From JBCBSP01 sp964561235 (GTDB lineage: Bacteria > Pseudomonadota > Alphaproteobacteria > Caulobacterales > Maricaulaceae), in assembly GCA_964561235.1 (NCBI GenBank), contig CAZLOV010000040.1, positions 1 through 17,292 of the forward strand: a DNA stretch of 17,292 nucleotides, in the 5' to 3' direction. The position numbers and the translations under genes are program-made. The notes beneath the pieces are model-generated. The model was not told where the DNA came from. It searched no databases and saw only the letters and a program-made list of their open reading frames with translations. Positions 1 to 7,829 of the stretch are shown here, piece by piece. The number at the start of each line of letters is the position of its first letter. The stretch's first letter is position 1.

Positions 1-397
1 ACGCTTCGGCCTCGCCCAGCTGCACCAGCTGCGCGGCCGGGTCGGACGCGGGTCGAAGGCCTCGCGCTGCCTGTTGATGTATCACGGCCGGCTGGGCGAA
101 ACCGCGCGCGCGCGGCTCGAGATCATGCGCGCCACCGAAGACGGCTTCCGGATCGCAGAGGAGGACTGGCGGCTGCGGGGTTCGGGCGATCCCCTCGGTC
201 TGCGTCAGTCGGGCCTTCCGGACTATCGCTACGCCGATCTCACCAGCCACGCCGACCTGCTTGCGATCGCCTCGGATGCAGCCGGGTACGAGCTTGCCCG
301 CGAGGATCCGTTCGCCGGCGAGCGCGGCGAGGCGCTGCGGGTGCTGCTTTATCTCTTCGAACGCGACGAAGGCGTGCGCCTGATGCGTTCGGGCTAG
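1..397 (+). CDS. recG: ATP-dependent DNA helicase RecG, C-terminal part (5' end outside window)
   Basis: This is the last 131 residues of RecG, the branch-migrating superfamily 2 helicase that reverses stalled replication forks and processes recombination intermediates. The reading frame is open from base 2. It starts inside helicase motif VI, with QLHQLRGRVGRG visible at residues 6-17, where the arginine finger lies. The conserved RecG tail follows: an RLEIMRATEDGFRIAEEDWRLRG-like segment, then GDPLGLRQSGLPDYRYADL, which forms the TRG/wedge-coupling region. The stop TAG lies at 395-397 and overlaps the stop of the convergent DUF502 gene within CTAG. A recG-DUF502 pairing is familiar from alphaproteobacteria. 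Identity is confident from the motif order; the start, the oligonucleotide-binding domain and the upstream helicase motifs are not in the window. Confidence 0.96.
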   Translation, partial: RFGLAQLHQLRGRVGRGSKASRCLLMYHGRLGETARARLEIMRATEDGFRIAEEDWRLRGSGDPLGLRQSGLPDYRYADLTSHADLLAIASDAAGYELAREDPFAGERGEALRVLLYLFERDEGVRLMRSG

Positions 398-1143
398 GCG
401 GAGCGCTTCTCCGCTCCGCCCTCGTCTTCGGCCGCAGCTTCCGGCGTTTTCTCGGTCTCGCGCGGCGGATCGTCCGGCATGAGCCCTGCACCGGCCTTGA
501 GAGGCGAATCTGACGGGATCGCCCCTTCGGGCAGCTGGCCGGGCGTGACGATGCCGAAGGAGAAGATGAGCTTTGCGGCTTCCTCCACCGTCATCTTGAG
601 CTGAATGACGTTGCGGCGCGCGGTGTAGAGCAGGAATCCCGAGGTCGGATTGGGGGTCGTCGGCACGAACACGCCGATGACCTGTTCGCCGGATGCGATC
701 TGCCTGCGCACTTCGCTCGCCGCGTCCGCCGTCACGAAGGCGAGCGCCCACAATCCCTTCATCGGGTATTCCACCAGCACCACTTCGCGGAAGGACTTGT
801 TCTGTCCCGCCAGCGCGGTTTCGACGAGCTGCTTGAGCGCGCCGTAGATATTGCGCACCAACGGCACCGAGTTGAGGATGCGCTCGCCCATGTTGAGGAG
901 GGTGCGGCCGAAAATGTTCGCCGCCAGCGCGCCGAGGAAGGTCAGGAACAGGATCGCGATCACCAGGCCCATGCCCGGTATGGCGAACGGCAGGTAGCTC
1001 TCCGGATTGTAGCGCGCCGGAATCAGCGGCTTGATCGTGGAGTCCACGAAATTGACGAAGCTGTAGATCAGCCAGAATGTCACCGTCAGCGGCGTGGCGA
1101 CGATGACGCCGGTCAGAAAGCTGTTGCGAAGCCAGCGCAGCAC
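394..1143 (-). CDS. DUF502 family inner-membrane protein
   Basis: A 249-residue protein of the DUF502 family, whose biochemical function is unknown. Two hydrophobic segments near the N-terminus (about residues 8-30 and 56-76) should anchor it in the inner membrane. Between and after them are family hallmarks: a PGMG turn at about 56-59, GRTLLNMGERILNSVPLVRNIY at about 79-100, and later a VFVPTTPNPTSGF-type segment. The last 40 residues are polar, Glu/Ala rich and probably disordered. The start is GTG at 1143, chosen because AGGAG (complement of 1154-1158) stands 10 bases upstream. It converges on recG, with the two stop codons sharing the CTAG at 394-397. It is divergent from the DUF3089 gene across a 147-base gap. 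Family membership is confident; role is unknown. Confidence 0.92.
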   Translation of the reverse strand: MLRWLRNSFLTGVIVATPLTVTFWLIYSFVNFVDSTIKPLIPARYNPESYLPFAIPGMGLVIAILFLTFLGALAANIFGRTLLNMGERILNSVPLVRNIYGALKQLVETALAGQNKSFREVVLVEYPMKGLWALAFVTADAASEVRRQIASGEQVIGVFVPTTPNPTSGFLLYTARRNVIQLKMTVEEAAKLIFSFGIVTPGQLPEGAIPSDSPLKAGAGLMPDDPPRETEKTPEAAAEDEGGAEKRSA

Positions 1144-1290
1144 GGGATGGGGGCTCCTGGGCGGGAAAAACGGGTGCGAGACTTGAGCCTTGCCCCTTAA
1201 AAACGGCTGAATGATGCCCGAGTCCGCCGCAGGCGGCCACCGCCGCGCGCCGAAGACGCCCCGTTCACCCGCCGCCGTCAGGGCCAGTCA

Positions 1291-2502
1291 ATGACCGAAA
1301 CCGCCGCTTCCGCCCGCCTGTTCACGCCGCTGCGCATCACGCTGATCGCCGCCGCCGGGCTCGCCTTCTTTCTGGGCGGCGCAGCCTGGCTGGCGCGCGA
1401 GGCGATCTTCCAGTCCCTCCTCGATCCGGGCGTGCCGTACCAGACCTACAGCGTGCCCGATGCGCCGGACTATGCGCAGAGCCACGCCTGGGCGCGCAAG
1501 GACGCGCTGGAAGACGGCGAAGGCGCGGTCTTTTTCGTGCATCCCACGACTTATGACGGCGGATCGCACTGGAACGCGCCGTTTGACCGCCCGCAGGAGG
1601 CTGAAGAACTCTCGCGCATCATCCTGCCGAATTACGCCGAACCTTTTGCCGCCGCCGGCGCGGTCTTCGCGCCGCATTACCGTCAGGCGGCGCTCTACGC
1701 CTTCATGAACAATCGCGAGGACAGCCAGCTCGCCCGCATGACGGCCTATGAGGACGTCGCCCGCTCCTTTGAACGCTTCCTCGCGGAGATCGGACCGGAT
1801 CGGGGCTTCATCATCTCCGGCGTCGGCCAGGGCGGGCTTCACGCCACCGGCCTCCTGCTCGACGCGGTGGCGCGTGACGACGCGCTCTCGAAGCGCCTCG
1901 CGGCGGCCTATGTGATCGACGCGCCCTTGCCGCTCGATCTCGTCGAGGGGCCGCTCCATAGCCTTCCGCCATGCCGCGGCGAGACGCAGGCGCGCTGCCT
2001 GGTCAGCTATGTCGCGGTGCGCCCCGCCGAGCGAAGCCGGATCGAGACCGTGCTGGAGCGCTCGATGACGTGGGATCCCGAAGGCGGACTGAGCTTCGTC
2101 TCCGGCCGGGGCCTGCTGTGCGTCAACCCGCTTCTCTGGACGACGGCGGAGGATTACGCCCCCGCGCGGCTCCATGCCGGCGGGGCGGCGGCGGAGGGCC
2201 TTGCGCCAGGAGACGCCCCCTCGCCGCTCGCCAACCAGACCAGCGCGCAATGCCAGAACGGGCTTCTGATGGTCGAACGGCCCCGCTCCAGCCTGCTCAG
2301 GCGGCCGCATCGCCTCGCAGAAGACCGGCGCGTGCCGCCTTTCAATCTTTTCTATGCCGACATCCGCGCCGACGCCGCGCGGCGTATGGAGACGGTGTCG
2401 GCCCTTCTCGCCGAGGAGGCGCGCTACGCCCCGCCGCTGGGCGATCCCGAAGACATCGACGAGGCCGAGGTCGTGCCGATTGATCCGCCGGGCCGGGAGT
2501 AG
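1291..2502 (+). CDS. DUF3089 family protein (alpha/beta-hydrolase-like), probably lacking its catalytic serine
   Basis: A 403-residue protein of the DUF3089 family, which belongs to the lipase-like alpha/beta hydrolases. Residues 13-34 form one N-terminal membrane segment, so the body is probably periplasmic and tethered. Family signatures are FFVHPTTYDGGSHWNAP (81-97), an AVFAPHYRQAALYAF-like block (124-138), and paired cysteines around CRGETQARCLVSY and LLCVNPLLW. At the position of the usual nucleophile elbow GHSQG it reads GVGQG (177-181), so the serine is a glycine. The C-terminal region that normally carries the catalytic histidine before a DYxLF motif here reads DRRVPPFNLF. I infer a pseudoenzyme or a changed active site. 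The ATG at 1291 has only a weak ribosome site. The stop lies 9 bases from the convergent hldE stop. Confidence 0.88.
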   Translation: MTETAASARLFTPLRITLIAAAGLAFFLGGAAWLAREAIFQSLLDPGVPYQTYSVPDAPDYAQSHAWARKDALEDGEGAVFFVHPTTYDGGSHWNAPFDRPQEAEELSRIILPNYAEPFAAAGAVFAPHYRQAALYAFMNNREDSQLARMTAYEDVARSFERFLAEIGPDRGFIISGVGQGGLHATGLLLDAVARDDALSKRLAAAYVIDAPLPLDLVEGPLHSLPPCRGETQARCLVSYVAVRPAERSRIETVLERSMTWDPEGGLSFVSGRGLLCVNPLLWTTAEDYAPARLHAGGAAAEGLAPGDAPSPLANQTSAQCQNGLLMVERPRSSLLRRPHRLAEDRRVPPFNLFYADIRADAARRMETVSALLAEEARYAPPLGDPEDIDEAEVVPIDPPGRE

Positions 2503-2511
2503 CCGTGCGTC

Positions 2512-3996
2512 TCAGGCGCGCTCGGCCTGTTCGGCCTGCCGGATGCGCTCGACGATCCCCGTTGTGGACAAGCCCTCTTCCAGCGGCGCCAGCACGACTG
2601 TCCCGCCTTGCGCCTTCACGTGCGCAGCTCCGGGCAGGCTGTCCGGATCGGCGTAGTCGGCGCCCTTGACCAGAACGTGAGGGCTCACCGCCTCGATCAG
2701 CGCCTGCGGCGTGTCTTCCTCGAAGACAACGACGCGGTCGACGGTCTCGAGCGAGGCGAGCATCTGCGCACGCAGGCCGACCGAGTTGATCGGACGCTCC
2801 GGGCCTTTGAGCCGGCGCACGCTCTCATCATCGTTCAGCCCGACGATCAGGCGGTCGCAGACCGAGCGCGCATGACGCAGAACTGCAAGATGCCCCGGAT
2901 GCAGGATGTCGAAACAGCCGTTGGTGAAGCCGACCGTCAACCCCTGGGCGCGCCAGGATTGCGCCAGTTCGGCCGCCTCGCTGCGGCTCAGGATGCGCCA
3001 GTCCGGCGCGCCTGAACCGCCTTCGGCGTCCTGGAGCACCTCGTCAGGCGAAACCGTCGCGGTGCCCGTCTTGGCGACGGCGGCGCCCGCTGCGGTGTCT
3101 GCAAGCGCCATGGCGTCGGCAAGCGGCGTGCCCGCCGCCATCGCCAGCGACAGCGCCGCCAGCGCCGTGTCGCCTGCGCCGGATACGTCAAAAACCGAAC
3201 GCGGCCGGGCGCGATGATGGATCACGGAAGCGCCGCGTTCGAGCAGCGCCATGCCGCGGGCCGACCGGGTGACGAGGATCGCGCGCGTCAGCGAGAGGCA
3301 TTCGAGCACGGCGTGGAGCGCGGCTTCGGTCTCGGCGTCGGTTTCGACCGGCAAACCGGCTTCTTCCGCAAGCTCGTCCGCATTGGGCTTGATGACGTCC
3401 GCACCGTCATAGCGCGAGTAATCGCTGCCGCGCGGATCGACGCTGACCGGAACGCCGGCCTCGCGCGCAAGGCTGATCGCCCCGCGCGAGACCGCCGGGG
3501 TGATAAGCCCGCGCCCGTAATCCGACAGGATCAGGACATCGGCTTGCGGCAGCAGCGCCGCGACCGCCGCCAGCACCGCCTCCTCGGTATCCGGGCGGAT
3601 GGGGCCTGCGGGATTGCGGTCAACGCAGAGCATCTGCTGGTTGTTCGAGACATAGCGGATCTTGGTGGGCGTCAGGCGGCCGGGCTCGCGCACCAGCCGC
3701 GCGTTCGCGCCCGCGCAAGCGGTTACGAGTTCGGCGAGTTGATCGCCTTCAGCGTCGTCGCCTGCGACGCCGACCAGCATTGGCGTCCCGCCGAGAGAGG
3801 CGATATTGCGCGCAAGATTGCCCGCGCCGCCAAGCATGGCCGTACGGCCCGTTTCGGCAAGCACCGGCACCGGCGCCTCCCGGCTGATCCGGCGCGTGGA
3901 GCCGTAGACGAAGGCGTCCGCGATCACGTCGCCGACGCAGAGCGCCGTTCGGCCGGCGACGGCGCGGAGCAGGCGGGCGGCGTCCTCCCGGCGCAT
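2512..3996 (-). CDS. hldE: Bifunctional D-glycero-beta-D-manno-heptose-7-phosphate kinase / heptose-1-phosphate adenylyltransferase
   Basis: A 494-residue two-domain cytoplasmic enzyme that makes ADP-heptose for the inner core of lipopolysaccharide. The N-terminal ribokinase/PfkB-type domain (about 1-320) has the GGAGNLARNIASLGG substrate loop (56-70) and the DVSGAGDT anion-hole and catalytic-base motif (270-277, catalytic Asp in GAGDT). The C-terminal nucleotidyltransferase domain (about 350-494) has GFTNGCFDILHPGHL (356-370), containing the HxGH CTP/ATP-binding signature, then the GLNDDESVRRLKGPERPI block. Both halves are intact and the length matches E. coli HldE (about 477) with a few extra residues. 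The start codon overlaps the kdsA stop by one base (TGATG on the minus strand), which suggests translational coupling. The heptose epimerase and phosphatase are not in the window. Confidence 0.97.
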   Translation of the reverse strand: MRREDAARLLRAVAGRTALCVGDVIADAFVYGSTRRISREAPVPVLAETGRTAMLGGAGNLARNIASLGGTPMLVGVAGDDAEGDQLAELVTACAGANARLVREPGRLTPTKIRYVSNNQQMLCVDRNPAGPIRPDTEEAVLAAVAALLPQADVLILSDYGRGLITPAVSRGAISLAREAGVPVSVDPRGSDYSRYDGADVIKPNADELAEEAGLPVETDAETEAALHAVLECLSLTRAILVTRSARGMALLERGASVIHHRARPRSVFDVSGAGDTALAALSLAMAAGTPLADAMALADTAAGAAVAKTGTATVSPDEVLQDAEGGSGAPDWRILSRSEAAELAQSWRAQGLTVGFTNGCFDILHPGHLAVLRHARSVCDRLIVGLNDDESVRRLKGPERPINSVGLRAQMLASLETVDRVVVFEEDTPQALIEAVSPHVLVKGADYADPDSLPGAAHVKAQGGTVVLAPLEEGLSTTGIVERIRQAEQAERA

Positions 3997-4874
3997 CAGC
4001 TGAGCGGCCGGGCTTTCGCGAGGCGGTCAAACTCGAGGAGTTCGCCCGCAAGGTGCTCGAACTCGGGCAGAGGCACCATGTTGGGTCCGTCGGACGGCGC
4101 GTTGTCCGGATCGGGATGGGTTTCCATGAACACGGCGGCGACGCCGATGGAGACGGCCGCGCGCGCCAGCGCCGGGACGAATTCGCGCTGTCCGCCCGAA
4201 CGCCCGCCCTGCCCGCCCGGCTGCTGGACGGAGTGGGTGGCGTCGAACACGACCGGGCAGCCGATCTCCGCGAGGATCGGCAGCGCGCGCATGTCGGACA
4301 CCAGCGTGTTGTAGCCGAAGCTCACACCGCGCTCGCAGGCGAAGACATTGGGATTTCCCGCCCCTGTGATCTTGCCGATCACGTTCTTCATGTCCCACGG
4401 CGCCAGGAACTGGCCTTTCTTGACGTTGATCGCCTTGCCGGTCTGGGCGGCGGCGATCAGCAGATCGGTCTGGCGGCACAGGAAGGCGGGGATCTGCAGC
4501 ACGTCGACGGCCTCGCCCACCTGCGCGCACTGCTCGGCGGTGTGCACGTCGGTGAGAACCGGAAGGCCCGTCGTCTCGCGCACCTCGGCGAGGATCGGCA
4601 GCGCCGCGTCCAGCCCGATGCCGCGCGGACTGTTCAGGCTGGTCCGGTTGGCCTTGTCGAAGGAGGTCTTGTAGATCAGCCCGCAACCGAGGCGATCGGC
4701 GATCTCCTTGAGCATGGCGGAGACTTCAAGGGCGTGCTGACGGCTTTCGAGCGCGCAGGGGCCGGCGATGAAGGTCAGCGGCTGTGCGTTCGAGACGCTC
4801 GCGGCGCGCCCGCCTCCGGGCAGCTCCACGACGGCGTTGGGTTGCACGGGCGTCGGCGCGGCGGGATGGTTCAC
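3996..4874 (-). CDS. kdsA: 3-deoxy-8-phosphooctulonate (KDO-8-phosphate) synthase, metal-dependent type
   Basis: KdsA condenses phosphoenolpyruvate with arabinose 5-phosphate to give KDO-8-phosphate, the precursor of the KDO that links lipid A to the core. Visible motifs are FIAGPCALES, YKTSFDKANRTSLNSPRG, LQIPAFLCRQTDLL, NVKKGQFLAPWDMKNV, FDATHSVQQPGGQGG and FMETHPDPDNAPSD. The Cys in GPCALES, with the later His, Glu and Asp, matches the metal-dependent class; E. coli-type enzymes carry Asn there. I chose GTG at 4874 (292 residues, close to the usual 280) because AGGAG (complement of 4884-4888) lies 9 bases upstream. An in-frame ATG at 4925 would add 17 poorly conserved residues and has no good ribosome site. 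It is first in an operon with hldE, whose start overlaps its stop. Confidence 0.96.
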   Translation of the reverse strand: MNHPAAPTPVQPNAVVELPGGGRAASVSNAQPLTFIAGPCALESRQHALEVSAMLKEIADRLGCGLIYKTSFDKANRTSLNSPRGIGLDAALPILAEVRETTGLPVLTDVHTAEQCAQVGEAVDVLQIPAFLCRQTDLLIAAAQTGKAINVKKGQFLAPWDMKNVIGKITGAGNPNVFACERGVSFGYNTLVSDMRALPILAEIGCPVVFDATHSVQQPGGQGGRSGGQREFVPALARAAVSIGVAAVFMETHPDPDNAPSDGPNMVPLPEFEHLAGELLEFDRLAKARPLS

Positions 4875-4908
4875 GGCGGACGGCTCCTGTATTCGAACAG
4901 GCGGCGGC

Positions 4909-4938
4909 TGATCCGCCGCGATCATATCCGCGTATTAC
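4909..4938 (+). promoter_or_regulatory. Candidate RpoE/ECF11-type promoter of the CPD photolyase operon
   Basis: TGATCC at 4909-4914, an 18-base spacer, then TATTAC at 4933-4938. The -35-like hexamer and spacer length equal those in front of chrR (13671-13699), and TGATCC is the -35 I recall for R. sphaeroides RpoE promoters. The -10 is a weaker match (TATTA against TAAGA). The -35 sits inside a near-perfect palindrome, GCGGCTGATCCGCCGC (4904-4919), and inside the possible 5' extension of the divergent kdsA. Predicted start of transcription is about 4945. This is an inference from pattern similarity only. Confidence 0.5.
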
Positions 4939-5010
4939 CCTTTAAACAGAGTGTCGTCATCCGCTCGGCCCCGCCGTCGCGCAGCCGGATCAACCCGTTT
5001 TGAGCCTGTC

Positions 5011-6468
5011 TTGACCCAGAACGCCTCCGACCCGTCCGCCGGCGCGCCTGTTCTCGTCTGGTTCCGCAATGACTTGCGCCTCGCCGACAATCCGGCGCTG
5101 ACGGCTGCATGTGAAAGCGGGCGCCCGGTCGCAGCCCTCTACGTGCTCGACGATAAGACGCCGGGCGAATGGAAGATGGGCGGCGCGGCGCGCTGGTGGC
5201 TGCACAAGAGCCTCGAAGCGCTGGCGGGCGATCTGCACGCAGCGGGATGCCAGCTGATCCGCCGCCGCGGCCCGGCTTCGGATGTGGTGCTCTCCGTCGC
5301 CCGGGAGCTTGGCGCCGGGGCGGTCTATTGGAACCGGCGTTACGAGCCCTGGGCGCGCGAGGCGGACGCAGCGATCAAGACGGCGCTCAAAAAGGCCGGC
5401 GCCGAGGCGAGATCCTTCAACGGCTCCCTGCTTGTCGAGCCGTGGGAGATGCAAACCAGAACCGGCGGGCCTTACAAGGTCTTCACGCCCTATTGGCGCA
5501 ATCTCAGGCAGTCGCTCGGCGCGATTTCGCCCCTGCCCGCGCCCAGGACGCTCCGGCCGGCGCAATCGATCCGGTCGGATGACCTGAGCGGCTGGGGCCT
5601 GCTGCCGCACAAGCCCGACTGGGCGGGCGGCCTTCGCGAGAGCTGGACGCCCGGCGAAGCAGGTGCGGCCACACGGCTGGCGGCCTTTCTCGCAAACGGG
5701 CTCAGCGGGTATGACGCGCAACGCAACCTGCCCGCTCAAGACGGCACGTCGCGGCTCTCGCCGCATTTGCGATTCGGCGAGCTCAGCCCGCGCCAGGCAT
5801 GGGCGGGCGCGATGGCTGCGTCTGCGCCCGACGCGGACCGCGACAGCTTCCTGTCTGAAATCGCCTGGCGCGAATTCAGCTACAACCTGCTGCACCATTT
5901 CCCGCGCTTTCCCGACGCGAACTTCCAGACGAAGTTCGACAGCTTTCCGTGGGCGGACGATGAAGCGGGCTTCACCGCATGGACGCAGGGGCGGACCGGC
6001 TATCCGATCGTGGATGCGGGCATGCGCCAGCTTTACGCGACCGGCTGGATGCACAACCGCGTGCGGATGATCACAGCGTCTTTCCTGATCAAGGACTTGC
6101 TGGTGCACTGGAAGCGCGGCGAGGCCTGGTTCTGGGACACGCTGGTCGATGCGGACCTGGCGAGCAATTCCGCCGGCTGGCAATGGACGGCGGGCTCCGG
6201 CGCGGACGCTGCGCCATATTTTCGCATTTTCAATCCGGTCAGCCAGGGCAAGAAATTCGACCCGGAGGGCGAATATGTGCGCCGCTGGGTGCCTGAACTT
6301 GGACAACTGGCCGGAAAATCCATCCACGAACCCTGGACGGCCGACGGTGCGACCCTGGCGCGCGCCGGAGTGATCCTGGGACAGACCTATCCGAAACCCG
6401 TCATAGACCATGCCGAAGCCCGCAAGCGCGCGCTTGAGGCCTTCGACAAGATCAAGGACGCCGCATGA
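5011..6468 (+). CDS. phrB: Deoxyribodipyrimidine (CPD) photolyase, class I
   Basis: A flavoprotein that uses blue light to split cyclobutane pyrimidine dimers. The N-terminal antenna domain begins VLVWFRNDLRLADNPAL. The C-terminal FAD domain shows RLSPHLRFGELSPRQAW, AWREFSYNLLHHFP, GYPIVDAGMRQLYATGWMHN, SFLIKDLLVHWKRGEAWFWD and WQWTAGSGADAAPYFRIFNP, including the conserved tryptophans and the Asp/Asn contacts to FAD. About 485 residues, the normal length. The start is uncertain: TTG at 5011 fits the family N-terminus, while GTG at 4951 would add 20 Arg/Ser-rich residues; neither has a good ribosome site. A candidate stress promoter lies at 4909-4938. The stop overlaps the next ATG as ATGA (6465-6468), so it is the first gene of a translationally linked block. 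A different, FeS-type photolyase lies at 10735-12288; the symbol phrB here follows E. coli usage. Confidence 0.95.
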   Translation: MTQNASDPSAGAPVLVWFRNDLRLADNPALTAACESGRPVAALYVLDDKTPGEWKMGGAARWWLHKSLEALAGDLHAAGCQLIRRRGPASDVVLSVARELGAGAVYWNRRYEPWAREADAAIKTALKKAGAEARSFNGSLLVEPWEMQTRTGGPYKVFTPYWRNLRQSLGAISPLPAPRTLRPAQSIRSDDLSGWGLLPHKPDWAGGLRESWTPGEAGAATRLAAFLANGLSGYDAQRNLPAQDGTSRLSPHLRFGELSPRQAWAGAMAASAPDADRDSFLSEIAWREFSYNLLHHFPRFPDANFQTKFDSFPWADDEAGFTAWTQGRTGYPIVDAGMRQLYATGWMHNRVRMITASFLIKDLLVHWKRGEAWFWDTLVDADLASNSAGWQWTAGSGADAAPYFRIFNPVSQGKKFDPEGEYVRRWVPELGQLAGKSIHEPWTADGATLARAGVILGQTYPKPVIDHAEARKRALEAFDKIKDAA

Positions 6469-7829
6469 ACCGCATCGATCCGATCCTTTCCAAGCGCAGC
6501 CGCATCGCGGTTGTCGGCGCGGGCGTATCCGGCCTCGGCGCCGCCTGGGCCCTGCGCGAGGCGCACGACGTCGCGCTGTATGAAAAGCAGGAGCGGATCG
6601 GCGGTCACGCCAACACCGTAACGGTGGATTATGACGGCGCCGAAATCGCCGTCGACACGGGCTTCATCGTCTACAACACGCTGAATTATCCGAACCTCAC
6701 CCAGTTGTTTGCGCATCTGGGCGTGGAGACGTTCGGCACCGACATGAGCTTCGGCTTCTCCCTCGGGGGCGGGCCGGAATGGTCCTCCAACGGCGCGCGC
6801 GGCCTGTTTGCAGACCCCAAAAACCTTCTGCGGCCGGGCTTTCTCGGCATGCTGCTCGACATCGTTCGATTCAACCGCGACGCCATCGCGGATCTCGACG
6901 CGGAGCGGCTGACGGGCCTCTCGCTGGGCGCCTATCTCGAACAGGGCGGCTATTCGCGCCGCTTCCGCGACACCTATCTGCTGCCCATGGGCGCGGCCAT
7001 CTGGTCGTCGACCGAAAGCGAGATGGAGGCGTATCCCGCTGAAGCCTTCGTGCGCTTCTTCAAGAATCACAAGCTGGTGAAATTCGCAGGCCGGCCGCGC
7101 TGGAGCACGGTCAAGGGCGGCAGCCGCAGCTATGTCGCGCGCATCGTCCAGGACCTTGAGACCGCCGGGGTGAAAACACCCGGCGCAGCGCTTTCCGTGC
7201 GCCGCACCGAGGATGCGGTCTTCATCACAGGCCCGGACGGCCGCGAGGAGGCCTATGACGAGGTCATTCTCGCGTGTCATTCCGATGAGGCGCTGTTGCT
7301 CCTGGCTGACGCCGACGAGACCGAGGAGCAGTTTCTGGGCGCCATCCCGTATGCGAAAAACGTCGCCGTGCTGCATCGCGACGAAAGCCTCCTGCCCCGT
7401 CGCGAGGCGGCGCGTGCGGCCTGGTGCTATCTGCGCGACCGCGGGACGGACGCCGCGGCAGTCACCTACGACATGAACCGGCTGCAGGGCATCGATCCCT
7501 CACGGCCGCTCCTGGTCACGCTCAATCCCGGCCGGGAGCCGGATCCTGCGCTCACCTTCGGACGTTTTGAATACGACCACCCGCAATTCACCGCAGAAGG
7601 CATGGCCGTCCAGCGGGTGTTCAACCGGATCCAGGGCGTACGGCGGACATGGTTCGCCGGCGCCTGGCTGGGCTACGGGTTTCACGAGGACGGCCTGCGC
7701 AGCGGCCTGCGCGCCGCTCTACGCCTTGGCGGATCGATCCCGTGGGAATTCGCCGACGGCGACGTGGACGGCGGTCCCTGGGTGCGCGGCGAGGACGCCG
7801 ACGGCTACGCGATGGCGGCGGCGGAATGA
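6465..7829 (+). CDS. FAD-dependent amine-oxidase-like oxidoreductase (fatty-acid modification cluster)
   Basis: A 454-residue flavoprotein of the amine oxidase/phytoene-desaturase-like superfamily. The N-terminus has a dinucleotide-binding fold, IAVVGAGVSGLGAAWAL (about 14-30), with GxGxxG. ERIGGHANTV (42-51) and VDTGFIVYNTLNYPNL follow. YLLPMGAAIWSS and a C-terminal FAGAWLGYGFHEDGLRSG FAD-contact motif complete it. Homologues sit next to DUF1365 and CFA-synthase-like genes in many proteobacteria. In R. sphaeroides such genes belong to the RpoE singlet-oxygen response and, as I recall, to furan fatty acid synthesis, where a desaturase of this kind acts on methylated phospholipid acyl chains. 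The substrate here is therefore inferred. It overlaps the photolyase stop and the DUF1365 start by ATGA at both ends, so the three genes are co-translated. Confidence 0.9.
   Translation: MNRIDPILSKRSRIAVVGAGVSGLGAAWALREAHDVALYEKQERIGGHANTVTVDYDGAEIAVDTGFIVYNTLNYPNLTQLFAHLGVETFGTDMSFGFSLGGGPEWSSNGARGLFADPKNLLRPGFLGMLLDIVRFNRDAIADLDAERLTGLSLGAYLEQGGYSRRFRDTYLLPMGAAIWSSTESEMEAYPAEAFVRFFKNHKLVKFAGRPRWSTVKGGSRSYVARIVQDLETAGVKTPGAALSVRRTEDAVFITGPDGREEAYDEVILACHSDEALLLLADADETEEQFLGAIPYAKNVAVLHRDESLLPRREAARAAWCYLRDRGTDAAAVTYDMNRLQGIDPSRPLLVTLNPGREPDPALTFGRFEYDHPQFTAEGMAVQRVFNRIQGVRRTWFAGAWLGYGFHEDGLRSGLRAALRLGGSIPWEFADGDVDGGPWVRGEDADGYAMAAAE

Noticed and set aside
4875..4925. Longer kdsA beginning at ATG 4925
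   Set aside because: The extra 17 residues are not KdsA-like and lack a good ribosome site, while GTG 4874 has AGGAG at 9 bases. It is kept only as an alternative.
4990..6411. Open frame of 473 codons on the - strand opposite the CPD photolyase
   Set aside because: Arg/Ala/Gly-rich translation without motifs, and the photolyase on the opposite strand explains the DNA.
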